Numbered from the stretch's first letter, positions 1-8,643 are shown. The stretch: DNA of 42,985 bases from Bacteroidales bacterium (GCA_015060835.1 SUXT01000013.1:1-42985), one strand, 5' to 3'. Notes: generated from the sequence alone by a model not told the origin. Numbers and translations: made by a program.

Positions 1-2
1 CT

Positions 3-182
3 ATGGTCAGAATTGTTTTGATGTATTATCTCAATATGCAGACATTCTTCAATAAACCGGAGGAAGACCTTAAACTGATGCTAATAGAAGCTGCCGAACC
101 ACCACCGGAAGAGACATTAAATTCATATAGGGGGCTTGTCCAAAATAAAAGTTCTCTCAACTCCTCTTTTTCAAGGAGTTGA
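3..182 (+). CDS. Possible 3' end of a plus-strand gene, cut by window edge
   Basis: A frame open from the first bases of the window runs to a TGA at 180-182 and reads as a charged, acidic tail (MQTFFNKPEEDLKLMLIEAA, then a PPP turn). I do not recognise it. Its last codons lie inside the hairpin at 152-187, which is unusual for a real gene end, and a competing minus-strand frame covers the same bases. It may be the tail of a gene that begins outside the window, or a chance open frame. Confidence 0.25.
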   Translation: MVRIVLMYYLNMQTFFNKPEEDLKLMLIEAAEPPPEETLNSYRGLVQNKSSLNSSFSRS

Positions 183-187
183 GAGAA
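152..187 (-). terminator. Hairpin downstream of the GTPase operon
   Basis: A perfect 14-bp inverted repeat (152-165 with 174-187, 8-nt loop). On the minus strand it is followed by ACTTTTATTTT, so it would end the leftward Fic/GTPase operon about 40 bp after the last stop codon. Confidence 0.6.
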
Positions 188-227
188 AATTATCATGTTT
201 AGCGGACAGTAATAATAATAAATAGGA

Positions 228-1925
228 TTAGTTCTCGTTATCAATAATCTCGATAAAATCGACATACTCGTCCTCAAGTTCTCTTATAGAATTTGAAAGT
301 TGAGCATTCTTCCTTGACATTTGAATTAATTCATCCTTTGACTTGTTAACCTCATTACGCTTATTAATATAATTATCAAGTATAACACCCATATATTGTT
401 CAAATTGAGACTTTACTTTATTAATTTCAGATTGATATGATGTTACAAGTTGCTCTTTTGAGTCTTGAATCTGTTTCAATCTTTGCGACTCCTTTTTATC
501 CTCTCTAACTTGCATCCATATATCTATTCCTGCAGTAATTACAGGGATAGCGAACTTTGCCACTTTGGCAATATTAGAAGCCCATTTTACAGCCTCCCAT
601 GGCTTAAATGATTTACCAAAGAAGTGTCCGACATTCAAAACGAGTTCATGAAGTGTTGAACCTGAAGCTTGACTTACACCTCCAAAAAACTTGTTTACAT
701 TTGGGGCGAGTTTACTAACTTGTGAACCACCATTCCTTAAAAGATCAAGGCATCTTCTTTGTGTTTCAAGGCTTTTTTTCTCCTCAATGCTTACTTTAGG
801 TGAGTTAATTTTCGTTTCGATCTCATCACAATATCTAACCAACGAATCTTTATCTCCAAACTCGTTTATATCATTGAGTAATCTTTCGTAATTTTGGTTA
901 ATAGCTTCATCAATCTGTATTGATGTATTTTCAATTATCAACCCTAATTTTTTATTTAATTCCTCTTGCTGTAGATTCCACTCTGCTTCTTTTAATAAGC
1001 CTATACCATCTGACAATTTTATTACCTCTGCCATAGCTGATGAATCAAATGCAGACAAGAGATTGTTTACATCTCGCTTCATTTCTTTCATACTAAAACT
1101 GAGCTTCATCTCAAATTGAGTGTAAAAATCAGACAACGTTTTATCAATAGACGACACCACTATGTTCTTCAAATAACTTTGAAGTATTCGGATTGGTGTA
1201 TCAAACTGTTTCTTAATAACACCTTTCTGCGACACAAACGCATTAAGCATGTCAACAAAGTGTTCAAAATTACTCAGTTCTATAAATTCTTCGTCACCAG
1301 AATCCTCTCCCTCAATAAAATCAGCGGCATCAATAAATGCTATCGGAAACTCATCTACATTATATCCTCGTTCGCTAAAAATCTTAGCCAATGACGATGT
1401 GTATATTGCAGACAACTGATCAAAATCGCCTGCCTCCATGCCCATTTTATTAACAACAATGAAAATTTTATCAGCGAAGTGCTGATTGTAGGCAAGATCA
1501 ATAAAGTTGTTAAAAACAACATCGTCAAACAGCTGACTTGTAATCACATAAAATATCAAGTCGCATTCTTTTAATGCTGCCTTAGTGGCCTCATCGTGAG
1601 ATTCAACCTTACCAGCCAGAATTCCCGGAGTATCCATTAATACAATGTTATTCCAGCGATATTCTGAAACTATGTCGGTTGCGACATTCGCATCTATTTT
1701 GATATCTTTTCGTCCTGTTAATGCAGAGATAATAGTAGATTTACCTGAACTATATTGACCCACAAACGCCAATCGCAGTTCTTTTCTTTCATCTGAAGTT
1801 GTCAACTCTTCAGACATCTTAATCACTAAGTTCTCATTATCGGTCCCCAAAAGCAACTTTTCCGTCTTTTCTCTTAATGCCATCAAACACTCATGATATT
1901 TGGCATAATTAATTTTTGTATTCAT
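228..1925 (-). CDS. LeoA-like dynamin-family GTPase
   Basis: A 565-residue GTPase. The P-loop is GQYSSGKST at residues 56-64, a switch-I Thr lies near 83, DTPG is at 98-101, and NKMG at 159-162 replaces the usual NKxD. A long helical region with charged coiled-coil stretches follows, with a hydrophobic/amphipathic patch around 440-470 that could touch membrane. The length and order match bacterial dynamin-like proteins of the LeoA type (about 570 residues). The ATG lies 3 nt after the stop of the preceding GTPase gene, so the two are surely co-translated and probably act together, as paired bacterial dynamins do. Base composition is clearly more AT-rich than the housekeeping genes at 9-14 kb. 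Membrane remodelling or phage defence is inferred from family and pairing, not seen directly. Confidence 0.8.
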   Translation of the reverse strand: MNTKINYAKYHECLMALREKTEKLLLGTDNENLVIKMSEELTTSDERKELRLAFVGQYSSGKSTIISALTGRKDIKIDANVATDIVSEYRWNNIVLMDTPGILAGKVESHDEATKAALKECDLIFYVITSQLFDDVVFNNFIDLAYNQHFADKIFIVVNKMGMEAGDFDQLSAIYTSSLAKIFSERGYNVDEFPIAFIDAADFIEGEDSGDEEFIELSNFEHFVDMLNAFVSQKGVIKKQFDTPIRILQSYLKNIVVSSIDKTLSDFYTQFEMKLSFSMKEMKRDVNNLLSAFDSSAMAEVIKLSDGIGLLKEAEWNLQQEELNKKLGLIIENTSIQIDEAINQNYERLLNDINEFGDKDSLVRYCDEIETKINSPKVSIEEKKSLETQRRCLDLLRNGGSQVSKLAPNVNKFFGGVSQASGSTLHELVLNVGHFFGKSFKPWEAVKWASNIAKVAKFAIPVITAGIDIWMQVREDKKESQRLKQIQDSKEQLVTSYQSEINKVKSQFEQYMGVILDNYINKRNEVNKSKDELIQMSRKNAQLSNSIRELEDEYVDFIEIIDNEN

Positions 1926-1928
1926 ATT

Positions 1929-4403
1929 TTAGCTTCTTAAGATTTTCATTTGGGTTGCTTGTTCTATGTTTTGTCTTTTGTTCTCCGAAAGGGGAATATC
2001 ATATAAGTATGTTAATGACTGCTCCCGCCAATCTCTTTTTACAGGAAAGAGTTTAGCAAGTTCGGTATTGGTTGCGGCGTTAATCTTTTTTTTATTTTGT
2101 TTTACACCTGCAAATTCCAATATCCTTAATCCTATAAGCGAATTTATAGAATCTTCATTCGATCTGCAAGTTTCAATAAGGCTTTGCAATTGCTTGACAA
2201 TATTTTGAACATTTAGTATATATGCCGATAAAATATCATTTATGGATTTATACATTTTAGCTACTGATTCTTCCGTACTTGCAAGAGCTTCCGATTGAAT
2301 AGAATCGATTGAATTGTCAATTGATTCATCCAACTGACCTTTTAATTTTTCTGTTGCTTTTCTTATTTTCTCAGCTTTTGATGTAAATAAAGAGGTGATA
2401 AATGAAACTCCCAATCCAACACCTATTGTCACTAACGCTACAACCCATCCTGCAGGATTCCATATATTTGCAATTGCAAACGGAGCTACGGCCGTAATTA
2501 TACTTCCAATAATTCCAACTCCTAATCGAGTATTGGTTATGCTTTCACCCTTAATTCCATCACTTCTTTGTGGCGCATTGAATAAAAACTCTATATCCGA
2601 AGCCAATTCTTCCATTTCAGCCTTTGCCTTATCGCTAAAATCATTCATTCTCGCCTCAAGTTTATGGTTTAATTTTGAGTATTTAGATTTTACGACTTCG
2701 TCATTTTGCCATTTCTCACCAGCTTCTTTATCCTCATAATGGTTTCGTGCAAACAAGTCTGCTCTATTGTGTAGTTCAGCTCTTACACCTTCGAATATTG
2801 TGTTCACATCACTTTGTATACGCGTATTCTCCGTATCTATAAAATTTTTAAACTTATCTCGCTTCTGCTTTAATGCTTCTACTCCATCATTCAATTGTTT
2901 ACAATCCTCCTCAATCATAGAGCACATCGTATTGATTTGATAGGCAGTACCATCAATTACGCTCAAGCTTTTTTTAATATCTCCAGACTTGTGAACTTCG
3001 CTCTTTACTGACCTTATAAATGTTATAATATTTGAACCCTCGATAAGCAGTTTCGATGTTTGCTCGTCAAATTCGCCAGATAGTCCTAATTGTGCAGCCA
3101 GCAAGTGCATAGGAATAATCTCGATTGCATCCATATTGTACTTTCCATCCAATTTATCATGAATACGAGATATGTGTCCTTCAATTGCTTGAGGGCCACC
3201 ATCCTCACGCCAAGCAAGTGGATTATCTAAAAACCTTTTTAATCTAACACTTTGGTTTAGATTACTTTTGACATTGAGAATAATATATAGAGGCTTATTG
3301 CGTTCTTTTATAGTTTCAAAAAAGTCAAACTCTGTTTCTTGAATTGAGTCACTTGTAACTACATAACATATAATATCCGCCTCATCAATTATTGACTTTG
3401 CTATTTCTGTATCAACATCACCTCCTGGCGCGCCAATTCCTGGAGTATCCACTACTCGCAACAGATTCCAATACCAACTTCTATTAAATCTTGTTGTGCG
3501 CAATCTTCCAACACCTATATCATCATTATCTTGTTGGGTAATAACCTTGTGCAAGGTACTTTTACCGGCCTTAGTTCTACCCATAAACGCAATTGTAAAG
3601 TACCGAATATTTCTTTTTTTCTTCTCTAATACCTCTACATTCTTCACTAATGATGTATTGAGCATCTCTTGAAAATCCGCACTAATCGATTGCACAATCT
3701 GCACTACCTCCGACACATCTTTAGATGAGATTTTTTCTTTAACTGCCCCAGCCAATTTATCATTGGCTGTCTTCAAATCGGCATTAATGTCACCAATAAT
3801 TCTAGATACTCTATCAAAGTCTACAATAGCGTTATTTGTTATATCCTCAATTGCAGTAGAATAGCCCAAACTCCCCAACAGCCAATCAATTAATTTTTCC
3901 TTACTATTGTGGTTTAAAACATCATATAATGTATTTTCGACGGTTCCCACAATTCGCTGCAATTTTGATAAACGCAATTTTTCGATACGTTCATCAGAGA
4001 GCGATGCCTCTCGATTAATTATAGCCTCGACATCGATATTTAACGCCTTGCTCACATTTCCTATAATTTCGTACTCGCGTCGAGAGACAAAATTATCGCC
4101 ATATGCTACTCTAACAATCAAGTCTACAATCTCTTCTTTCTCTGCATTCGAAAGATTTTTGAGGCGTAAATAATTATATAAATCTTTTTCGTTTATACAA
4201 GTTTCATCATCTGCAAAAATTTCAGTTCTCTTTTGGTGCAATTCAGTTTTATCAGATAAATCCAAGTATGAATCTAATACATTTAATTCATGCTCATTTA
4301 TCTCCTTATCGGCTGTTACCACATAACAACCCAACAAATAAGCGAGTTGTTTGTATGAATAATTAGTCAACATCATATTTACCACATATTTTAATTTCTT
4401 CAT
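1929..4403 (-). CDS. TerB-like N-domain plus dynamin-like GTPase (LeoBC-like partner)
   Basis: Taken from the ATG at 4403 (824 residues). A longer frame starts at a TTG at 4424, but the ATG forms an ATGA overlap with the Fic stop codon, a classic coupling signal. Residues 1 to about 130 resemble a TerB-like helical domain (YKQLAYLLGCYVVTADKEI, then a second similar block ending YGDNFVSRREYEII). The GTPase domain has GRTKAGKST at 275-283 and DTPG at 319-322; the G4 motif is a divergent NVKSN. A 48-residue glycine-rich hydrophobic stretch at about 627-674 looks like a membrane-inserting hairpin. The C-terminal part is helical. The pairing with a LeoA-sized GTPase just downstream suggests a heteromeric dynamin. 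Annotation pipelines may split or mislabel it as an isoniazid-inducible/dynamin-family protein. Confidence 0.75.
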   Translation of the reverse strand: MKKLKYVVNMMLTNYSYKQLAYLLGCYVVTADKEINEHELNVLDSYLDLSDKTELHQKRTEIFADDETCINEKDLYNYLRLKNLSNAEKEEIVDLIVRVAYGDNFVSRREYEIIGNVSKALNIDVEAIINREASLSDERIEKLRLSKLQRIVGTVENTLYDVLNHNSKEKLIDWLLGSLGYSTAIEDITNNAIVDFDRVSRIIGDINADLKTANDKLAGAVKEKISSKDVSEVVQIVQSISADFQEMLNTSLVKNVEVLEKKKRNIRYFTIAFMGRTKAGKSTLHKVITQQDNDDIGVGRLRTTRFNRSWYWNLLRVVDTPGIGAPGGDVDTEIAKSIIDEADIICYVVTSDSIQETEFDFFETIKERNKPLYIILNVKSNLNQSVRLKRFLDNPLAWREDGGPQAIEGHISRIHDKLDGKYNMDAIEIIPMHLLAAQLGLSGEFDEQTSKLLIEGSNIITFIRSVKSEVHKSGDIKKSLSVIDGTAYQINTMCSMIEEDCKQLNDGVEALKQKRDKFKNFIDTENTRIQSDVNTIFEGVRAELHNRADLFARNHYEDKEAGEKWQNDEVVKSKYSKLNHKLEARMNDFSDKAKAEMEELASDIEFLFNAPQRSDGIKGESITNTRLGVGIIGSIITAVAPFAIANIWNPAGWVVALVTIGVGLGVSFITSLFTSKAEKIRKATEKLKGQLDESIDNSIDSIQSEALASTEESVAKMYKSINDILSAYILNVQNIVKQLQSLIETCRSNEDSINSLIGLRILEFAGVKQNKKKINAATNTELAKLFPVKRDWREQSLTYLYDIPLSENKRQNIEQATQMKILRS

Positions 4404-5467
4404 TGTGTCAAAAACACTCTCCAACTACCATCCTTCTCACCACGCTCGACATATTTCTTTTGGATCAATTGAACAAGTAATTTCTGAATGGCAGCAATAC
4501 TTATACCGGTAATCTCTTTCATATCAGCAAGTGTCAATGTAGGATAGGTTCGCATAGCATTTAATATCTTCGTGTAGTTAGGAGTACGGAAGGCTATTCG
4601 TTCGCCATCATACCACCAAACATTCTCATTCTTCTCGCTTACAAACAAGACGTCATTGTATACTTCGGTAGCGACCAAATCATTGAAGTATTTCAGGAAC
4701 GGACGGATATTCTTAATGTCAGCATGTGCTCCATCACTTGGTAGGGGGCCAACCTCAAGATCTGCCTGATGTAAAGCTTCCAAATACTCACTCTTCTTGC
4801 GACTACGGACTACAATCATCGGATAATCATGGCGAGTAAGAATAAAGTTTACCATCAGTCGGGCAATACGACCATTACCATCTTCAAAGGGGTGAATGCG
4901 GATATAACGATAGTGGAACAATGCTGCTAACTCTACAGGTGTAAGTTTACCCTCTTGCTCTGCCTTGTTATACCAATCCACTAAGTCTGCCATCAGACTG
5001 GGAGTTTCTTCGGGTGAAGCATATTCAAATCTATCACCATATCGTGTAATCACACTATTAGGACGTGTTTTATATTGCCCGGCATGTATTACATAGCTCG
5101 TCTGAACTCCACCTGGCAAATTACGATATACCGTATAATCCTCACGAAGTAATGTCTGGTGTAGTGTTCTAATAAAGTTTTGCGTCAAAGGAGTTTCTTT
5201 TACCTTAGCCTCTTCTGTCATCATTCGTAAACCCACATTGCTTGCTGTCATCTCTTGAACATCACGCACGCTTGCCTCTCCAATCACCTTGCCGAACAAC
5301 AACAAGATTTCCGTCTGACCATAAGTCAACGTATTACCTTCTATGTGGTTGCTATTATAGTTGAAGTCCACTGTGAAACGACGACTAAGTCTATCCTTAT
5401 CCTTTTCGGATAGTGGTTGCAACTCTTGCCATGCAGTCAAAGCCTTCTTAATATTAAGATATTTCAT
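4400..5467 (-). CDS. Fic-domain AMP-transferase, class II autoinhibited
   Basis: A 355-residue Fic protein. The full catalytic motif HPFEDGNGRIAR begins at His192. An N-terminal SNHIEG (Ser39, Glu43, Gly44) fits the inhibitory [S/T]xxxE[G/N] motif that marks class II Fic proteins, which carry their own antitoxin helix in cis. The last 80 or so residues look like a winged helix (LTLADMKEITGISIAAIQKL), as in many stand-alone Fic regulators. Family members usually transfer AMP from ATP to a protein hydroxyl. It is the first gene of the operon: its TGA overlaps the ATG of the next gene as ATGA. That coupling suggests that it modifies or regulates the two GTPases, or a shared target. This last step is inference. 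Confidence 0.9.
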   Translation of the reverse strand: MKYLNIKKALTAWQELQPLSEKDKDRLSRRFTVDFNYNSNHIEGNTLTYGQTEILLLFGKVIGEASVRDVQEMTASNVGLRMMTEEAKVKETPLTQNFIRTLHQTLLREDYTVYRNLPGGVQTSYVIHAGQYKTRPNSVITRYGDRFEYASPEETPSLMADLVDWYNKAEQEGKLTPVELAALFHYRYIRIHPFEDGNGRIARLMVNFILTRHDYPMIVVRSRKKSEYLEALHQADLEVGPLPSDGAHADIKNIRPFLKYFNDLVATEVYNDVLFVSEKNENVWWYDGERIAFRTPNYTKILNAMRTYPTLTLADMKEITGISIAAIQKLLVQLIQKKYVERGEKDGSWRVFLTQ

Positions 5468-5495
5468 ACATCACCTTATTTAGTATCACTCAGTG

Positions 5496-5503
5496 CAAAT
5501 ATA
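5496..5503 (-). promoter_or_regulatory. Bacteroidetes -7 box of the Fic/GTPase operon
   Basis: On the minus strand the sequence reads TATATTTG, an exact TAnnTTTG match, about 30 bp upstream of the fic ATG. No convincing TTTG -33 box sits at the expected 19-20 bp. Confidence 0.55.
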
Positions 5504-5520
5504 CAAAATGTTTTCAATAT

Positions 5521-5538
5521 GGTTGTACAACTACAACC
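5521..5538. promoter_or_regulatory. Palindromic operator candidate upstream of fic
   Basis: GGTTGTA-CAAC-TACAACC is a perfect 7-bp inverted repeat with a 4-bp centre, 17 bp upstream of the -7 box and overlapping the -33 zone. The site and position fit a repressor or autoregulator; the Fic C-terminal winged helix is one possible binder. The binder is inferred. Confidence 0.4.
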
Positions 5539-5574
5539 TTTTTCATTGTTTTCTGCAAATATTTCTGCCGCGTC

Positions 5575-5597
5575 CCTTCGCGTTTGTAACGCGAAGG
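5575..5597. terminator. Hairpin after the lipoprotein pair
   Basis: CCTTCGCGTT and AACGCGAAGG form a 10-bp stem with a 3-nt loop, about 50 bp downstream of the lipoprotein stop at 5646. There is no clear U-tract on the minus strand, so it may be a REP-like palindrome rather than an intrinsic terminator. Confidence 0.4.
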
Positions 5598-5645
5598 ATT
5601 GAGTATAAGCATCAGTGATGCGCTTAAAGTTGCCTGAGTACATGC

Positions 5646-6293
5646 TCACTCGGACACAAGTCTCCCCCTTCCTTTACGAAGCAGACGCTTGATTATTGCG
5701 CCATTGCTATCCACAGCTACATTATATACCGAAATCTCACCCTCGCCGTTGTATACACTTTCAACATCATCAAAGCGATATTGGGTATAAATCATTTCAT
5801 ATTCGCCGGTTGCCGGTTCTATTCTGCAATATTCAATATCGCTACTTTTGCCAACTGTGGCAAAGTCTATGAATTTCCCATTCTTGCCGTATGTTGCCAA
5901 GATGTTATAACAGCAGGGATAACCGCCGCTCTTTACCACATCGCAGCAGGTCTCCATTGCAACCAAATGGAAGTTATCTTGCTCTATTCTGTAACAAGGT
6001 CTGTAATAAAGCTCTTTTACTACACAATCCCAATCATCATCATAAGGCAACAGGAAAGAGAAAAAATACTTGTTAATTTCGGGACTGCATATTTCAGTTG
6101 GATATTTTTCCCTTACTCTGAAAAAAGATTTATCCGGCAGCTTGTTGCCATATTGAGCAAATTGTGTAATGAAAAAGTCTAACTTTGATTTATTAGCCTC
6201 TTCCACGCAAGCGATGCCTTTGGTACTGACCGGAGTGCCTGAACAGCCCGAAAGCAGCATGATATACGCTATAAAAAATATTGTATGTTTCAT
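5646..6293 (-). CDS. Lipoprotein, paralogue of its neighbour
   Basis: The protein is 215 residues from the ATG at 6293; a TTG two codons upstream is less likely. MKHTIFFIAYIMLLSGCSG is a lipoprotein signal with lipobox LSGC, so it is exported and lipid-anchored. The mature part shares a pattern with the next gene upstream: an N-terminal helix before 'QFAQYG', an 'FFRVREKYPTEICSPEI' block, 'YYRPCYRIE', 'NILATYGKNGKFID' and an 'RFDDVESVYNGEGEISVYNV' block. The fold and role are unknown to me. Only 10 nt separate it from the upstream paralogue's stop, so the two are one transcription unit, probably a tandem duplication. Confidence 0.75.
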   Translation of the reverse strand: MKHTIFFIAYIMLLSGCSGTPVSTKGIACVEEANKSKLDFFITQFAQYGNKLPDKSFFRVREKYPTEICSPEINKYFFSFLLPYDDDWDCVVKELYYRPCYRIEQDNFHLVAMETCCDVVKSGGYPCCYNILATYGKNGKFIDFATVGKSSDIEYCRIEPATGEYEMIYTQYRFDDVESVYNGEGEISVYNVAVDSNGAIIKRLLRKGRGRLVSE

Positions 6294-6303
6294 CGTCAAA
6301 CTA

Positions 6304-6945
6304 TTAAGGATTAAGCAACGATACTTTTACATTCTTCTCCTCATTTGTTAGGTTTTTACCTATTATACCATTGTCGTCCAAAGTTACTTTATACACAAAA
6401 ACATCACAATCGCCTTCATAGGCACTTTCAATATCTTTGAATTTATATTGTATGCAAGTGATTTCGTTTTCATTCACAGGTTCAATCTTATATGCAGATG
6501 CTCCGCCTTCACTCACACCCAAGACTACCATATCGATAATATCTCCTTGCTTGCTGTATGTTGCCAGTATGTTGTCGTCGTATGAATATCTCTCCCTTTT
6601 CATTGACAGAAGATGATAGTTTTTCATCTCAATCCTGTAGCAGGGCCTATAGCAATACTCCTTTTCATCAGTGTCGCAAGAGTGCGGTAAATATGCAGAA
6701 AAAAGGGACTGACTTATTTCAGGACACCACTTTTCGTTGGGAAATTGCTTACGGAGAGTAAAGAACGATTCATCAAGTCCATTGCCATCGAATTTTGCAA
6801 ACTGAGACAGATAAGAACCAAATTCTGCTTTATTAAATTCTTCCTCGCAAGCGATGACTTTCTCTACACCACTGTTTTTATTGTCGCCGATTGAACAGCC
6901 CGAAAACAGCAGTACGCACACTACAAATGCAAATGAAATTTTCAT
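6304..6945 (-). CDS. Lipoprotein, paralogue of its neighbour
   Basis: The protein is 213 residues from the ATG at 6945. The longer frame to 6969 would start inside the terminator hairpin at 6966-6993. MKISFAFVVCVLLFSGCS is a lipoprotein signal (lipobox FSGC). The mature part repeats the pattern of the downstream gene: EEEFNKAEFGSYLSQFAKF, ESFFTLRKQFPNEKWCPEI, YCYRPCYRIE, NILATYSKQGDIID and a final KDIESAYEGDCDVFVYKV block. The conserved Cys in both mature domains (WCPEI/ICSPEI and YRPCYRIE) could form a disulphide. I do not recognise the family; the role is unknown. Confidence 0.75.
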   Translation of the reverse strand: MKISFAFVVCVLLFSGCSIGDNKNSGVEKVIACEEEFNKAEFGSYLSQFAKFDGNGLDESFFTLRKQFPNEKWCPEISQSLFSAYLPHSCDTDEKEYCYRPCYRIEMKNYHLLSMKRERYSYDDNILATYSKQGDIIDMVVLGVSEGGASAYKIEPVNENEITCIQYKFKDIESAYEGDCDVFVYKVTLDDNGIIGKNLTNEEKNVKVSLLNP

Positions 6946-6965
6946 GTTGTTCCTATTTAAACACA

Positions 6966-6993
6966 GCACTCCCGCTTTAAGAAGCAGGAGTGC
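6966..6993 (-). terminator. Terminator of the DUF3857 operon
   Basis: GCACTCC (6966-6972) pairs with GGAGTGC (6987-6993), with an inner GCTT/AAGC pairing, 21 bp downstream of the stop codon at 7015. The U-rich run after it on the minus strand is short. Confidence 0.55.
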
Positions 6994-7014
6994 CGGTTGC
7001 TATTTATCATAATA

Positions 7015-8643
7015 TCACTTCTTTGCAACAACCTTGCGGTAGGCAGGATTGTTCCAGAGTCTCATAATCTCGTAGAACTCCTTGTATTTTCCTGCGGGAA
7101 TAATATCCATGTTGAGAGCAATTGAACGCTTGATGACAATCTTGCCACTCTCGTTGACGATGGAGATATTCACACTGCCGACAGAGTTCTTGATGCTCTT
7201 GCTTACATTCTTTGTTACCGAGGTTACACCATCGAGGGCGATTGTGTACTCGTTCTTCTCGTTTACTTTATAAGGGATGGCAAATGCCGCAGTACGTTCC
7301 TTGTTCAGACGTGTGATACTCCATTTGTCTACGCATCCTGTGGCGGGCGAGGGAAGAGTATAGGTTATATATCCACCATTCTCGGCTATCTTGCTCTCTT
7401 CGGAGAAGGTGCGGCGGTTGTCGTTGCCACGCAAAGGAGTTACGTCGAATTTGTAGTCCTGAACAGCTTTTTTGGCAGAAAGGGTTACATTGCCTGTGAG
7501 GGTAATTTCGGTATCGGTAGGCTCCATCGCAATGGCATTGCCCGCAAGGTCGAATATCGAGTATTGCGATGTGCGCCACTTGAGAAGCGACTCGCCAAGA
7601 GTACGTACCGAGTAGAGACGGCCGCCGCAGAGTACCATATATTCTGCAACGTTGCGTATGGTCTTTACCTCCTGAGCAGCAGGGAAAGCTACCACAGCCT
7701 GTGCGCCCAATCCTTCGGCACGCATCAGCTTAGCCATGGCAAGAGCTTTTTCTGCCTCCGTACCGTAGGCTGTCTCCATCACTCTACCGCACTGACGTAC
7801 GCTGTTTGCTGTGAGGAAGGGCTGTACCTTGCAGCTACCCAATCCGTTGACAATGTATTTCTGAATAGCTTCGGCACGCTGAGTTTCATTGGTTGCTCCC
7901 TGCATATATTCGCGGGGAGCACGGCGCAGGTCGCGTGTCTCAATAGTGAGAGGCATCAGATTGTCGGCAAGGCTCTGCGATGTTGTTATCGACAGATGGG
8001 GTACGCCGCCGTATCCATAGGGTGTGTTCTCTTCGCCCTTTGCCGATTTTACACCACTGAATGTCCATGTGTAACGGCCACCCTTCACTGTGGGCTTCAC
8101 CTTAGAATCGGTGAGGCTCCAGCGGAGGTCGGTTCCTTCGGGGAGATTCACTATTACCTGATATTTATCAATATCCGCTCCTGCAACGCCTATAACCTCG
8201 TCAATGTCAAGAGAGCCATAAACGCCCGGTTCGGTGGTTATGGTGTACTCAAGGTAGCTTGTCGCACCAAGTTCAAGGCCTGTGTGGGTGATTACAAGCT
8301 CTGTCAGCTTATTGTAATCGGGTGCCTTCGCTGCAATGGAGGGAAGCACATAGTTGAAGGCATTTGCGGGTGTCTTTATCACAGTTCCGTCCTTCTGCAC
8401 TGTGTAGGAGGTGTCTACCTTTATCTTCTGGTATTCGGGATTATATACCACGAATGTCTCTCCGAAGAGTGTGAAGAAGGAGTGGTGTGTATTGTATCGC
8501 AACACCTTTGTTACCTTCTGTGTGATACCTCCGTCGGTTGTAAGGGTATATTCGTTTATTATCTTCTTGTATGTTCCGTCTGCTGCGGCAAACAGCTGTA
8601 TGGCGAACATCATTGCCAATGCAAAAATTATATTTCTTTTCAT
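7015..8643 (-). CDS. DUF3857 exported protein with degenerate transglutaminase domain
   Basis: The protein is 542 residues from the ATG at 8643, with a clear signal peptide (MKRNIIFALAMMFAIQLFAAA). The N-terminal half fits DUF3857 (beta-rich, 'TSYLEYTITTEPG'). The middle aligns in order with the transglutaminase-like domain of the gene just upstream, but the catalytic residues are gone: the GVCKDKA block is replaced by AYGTEAEKA, the FNHCV block by AEYMVLCGG, and LDPTW by a segment without that Asp. It is therefore probably a non-catalytic partner. Its ATG lies 4 nt after the upstream stop, so the pair is co-translated. Localisation is probably periplasmic or outer surface. Confidence 0.8.
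   Translation of the reverse strand: MKRNIIFALAMMFAIQLFAAADGTYKKIINEYTLTTDGGITQKVTKVLRYNTHHSFFTLFGETFVVYNPEYQKIKVDTSYTVQKDGTVIKTPANAFNYVLPSIAAKAPDYNKLTELVITHTGLELGATSYLEYTITTEPGVYGSLDIDEVIGVAGADIDKYQVIVNLPEGTDLRWSLTDSKVKPTVKGGRYTWTFSGVKSAKGEENTPYGYGGVPHLSITTSQSLADNLMPLTIETRDLRRAPREYMQGATNETQRAEAIQKYIVNGLGSCKVQPFLTANSVRQCGRVMETAYGTEAEKALAMAKLMRAEGLGAQAVVAFPAAQEVKTIRNVAEYMVLCGGRLYSVRTLGESLLKWRTSQYSIFDLAGNAIAMEPTDTEITLTGNVTLSAKKAVQDYKFDVTPLRGNDNRRTFSEESKIAENGGYITYTLPSPATGCVDKWSITRLNKERTAAFAIPYKVNEKNEYTIALDGVTSVTKNVSKSIKNSVGSVNISIVNESGKIVIKRSIALNMDIIPAGKYKEFYEIMRLWNNPAYRKVVAKK

Noticed and set aside
26-277. 83-residue minus-strand open frame next to the window start
   Set aside because: It runs through the terminator hairpin and into the end of the LeoA-like gene; low-complexity translation with no family features.
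4400-5467. Fic gene as part of a simple two-gene toxin-antitoxin pair
   Set aside because: The inhibitory SNHIEG motif is in the same protein and no small antitoxin gene is adjacent; its coupled partner is a large GTPase.
5646-6945. Lipoproteins as immunity proteins for a toxin
   Set aside because: No polymorphic toxin or secretion gene lies near, and no immunity family is recognised; left as unknown.
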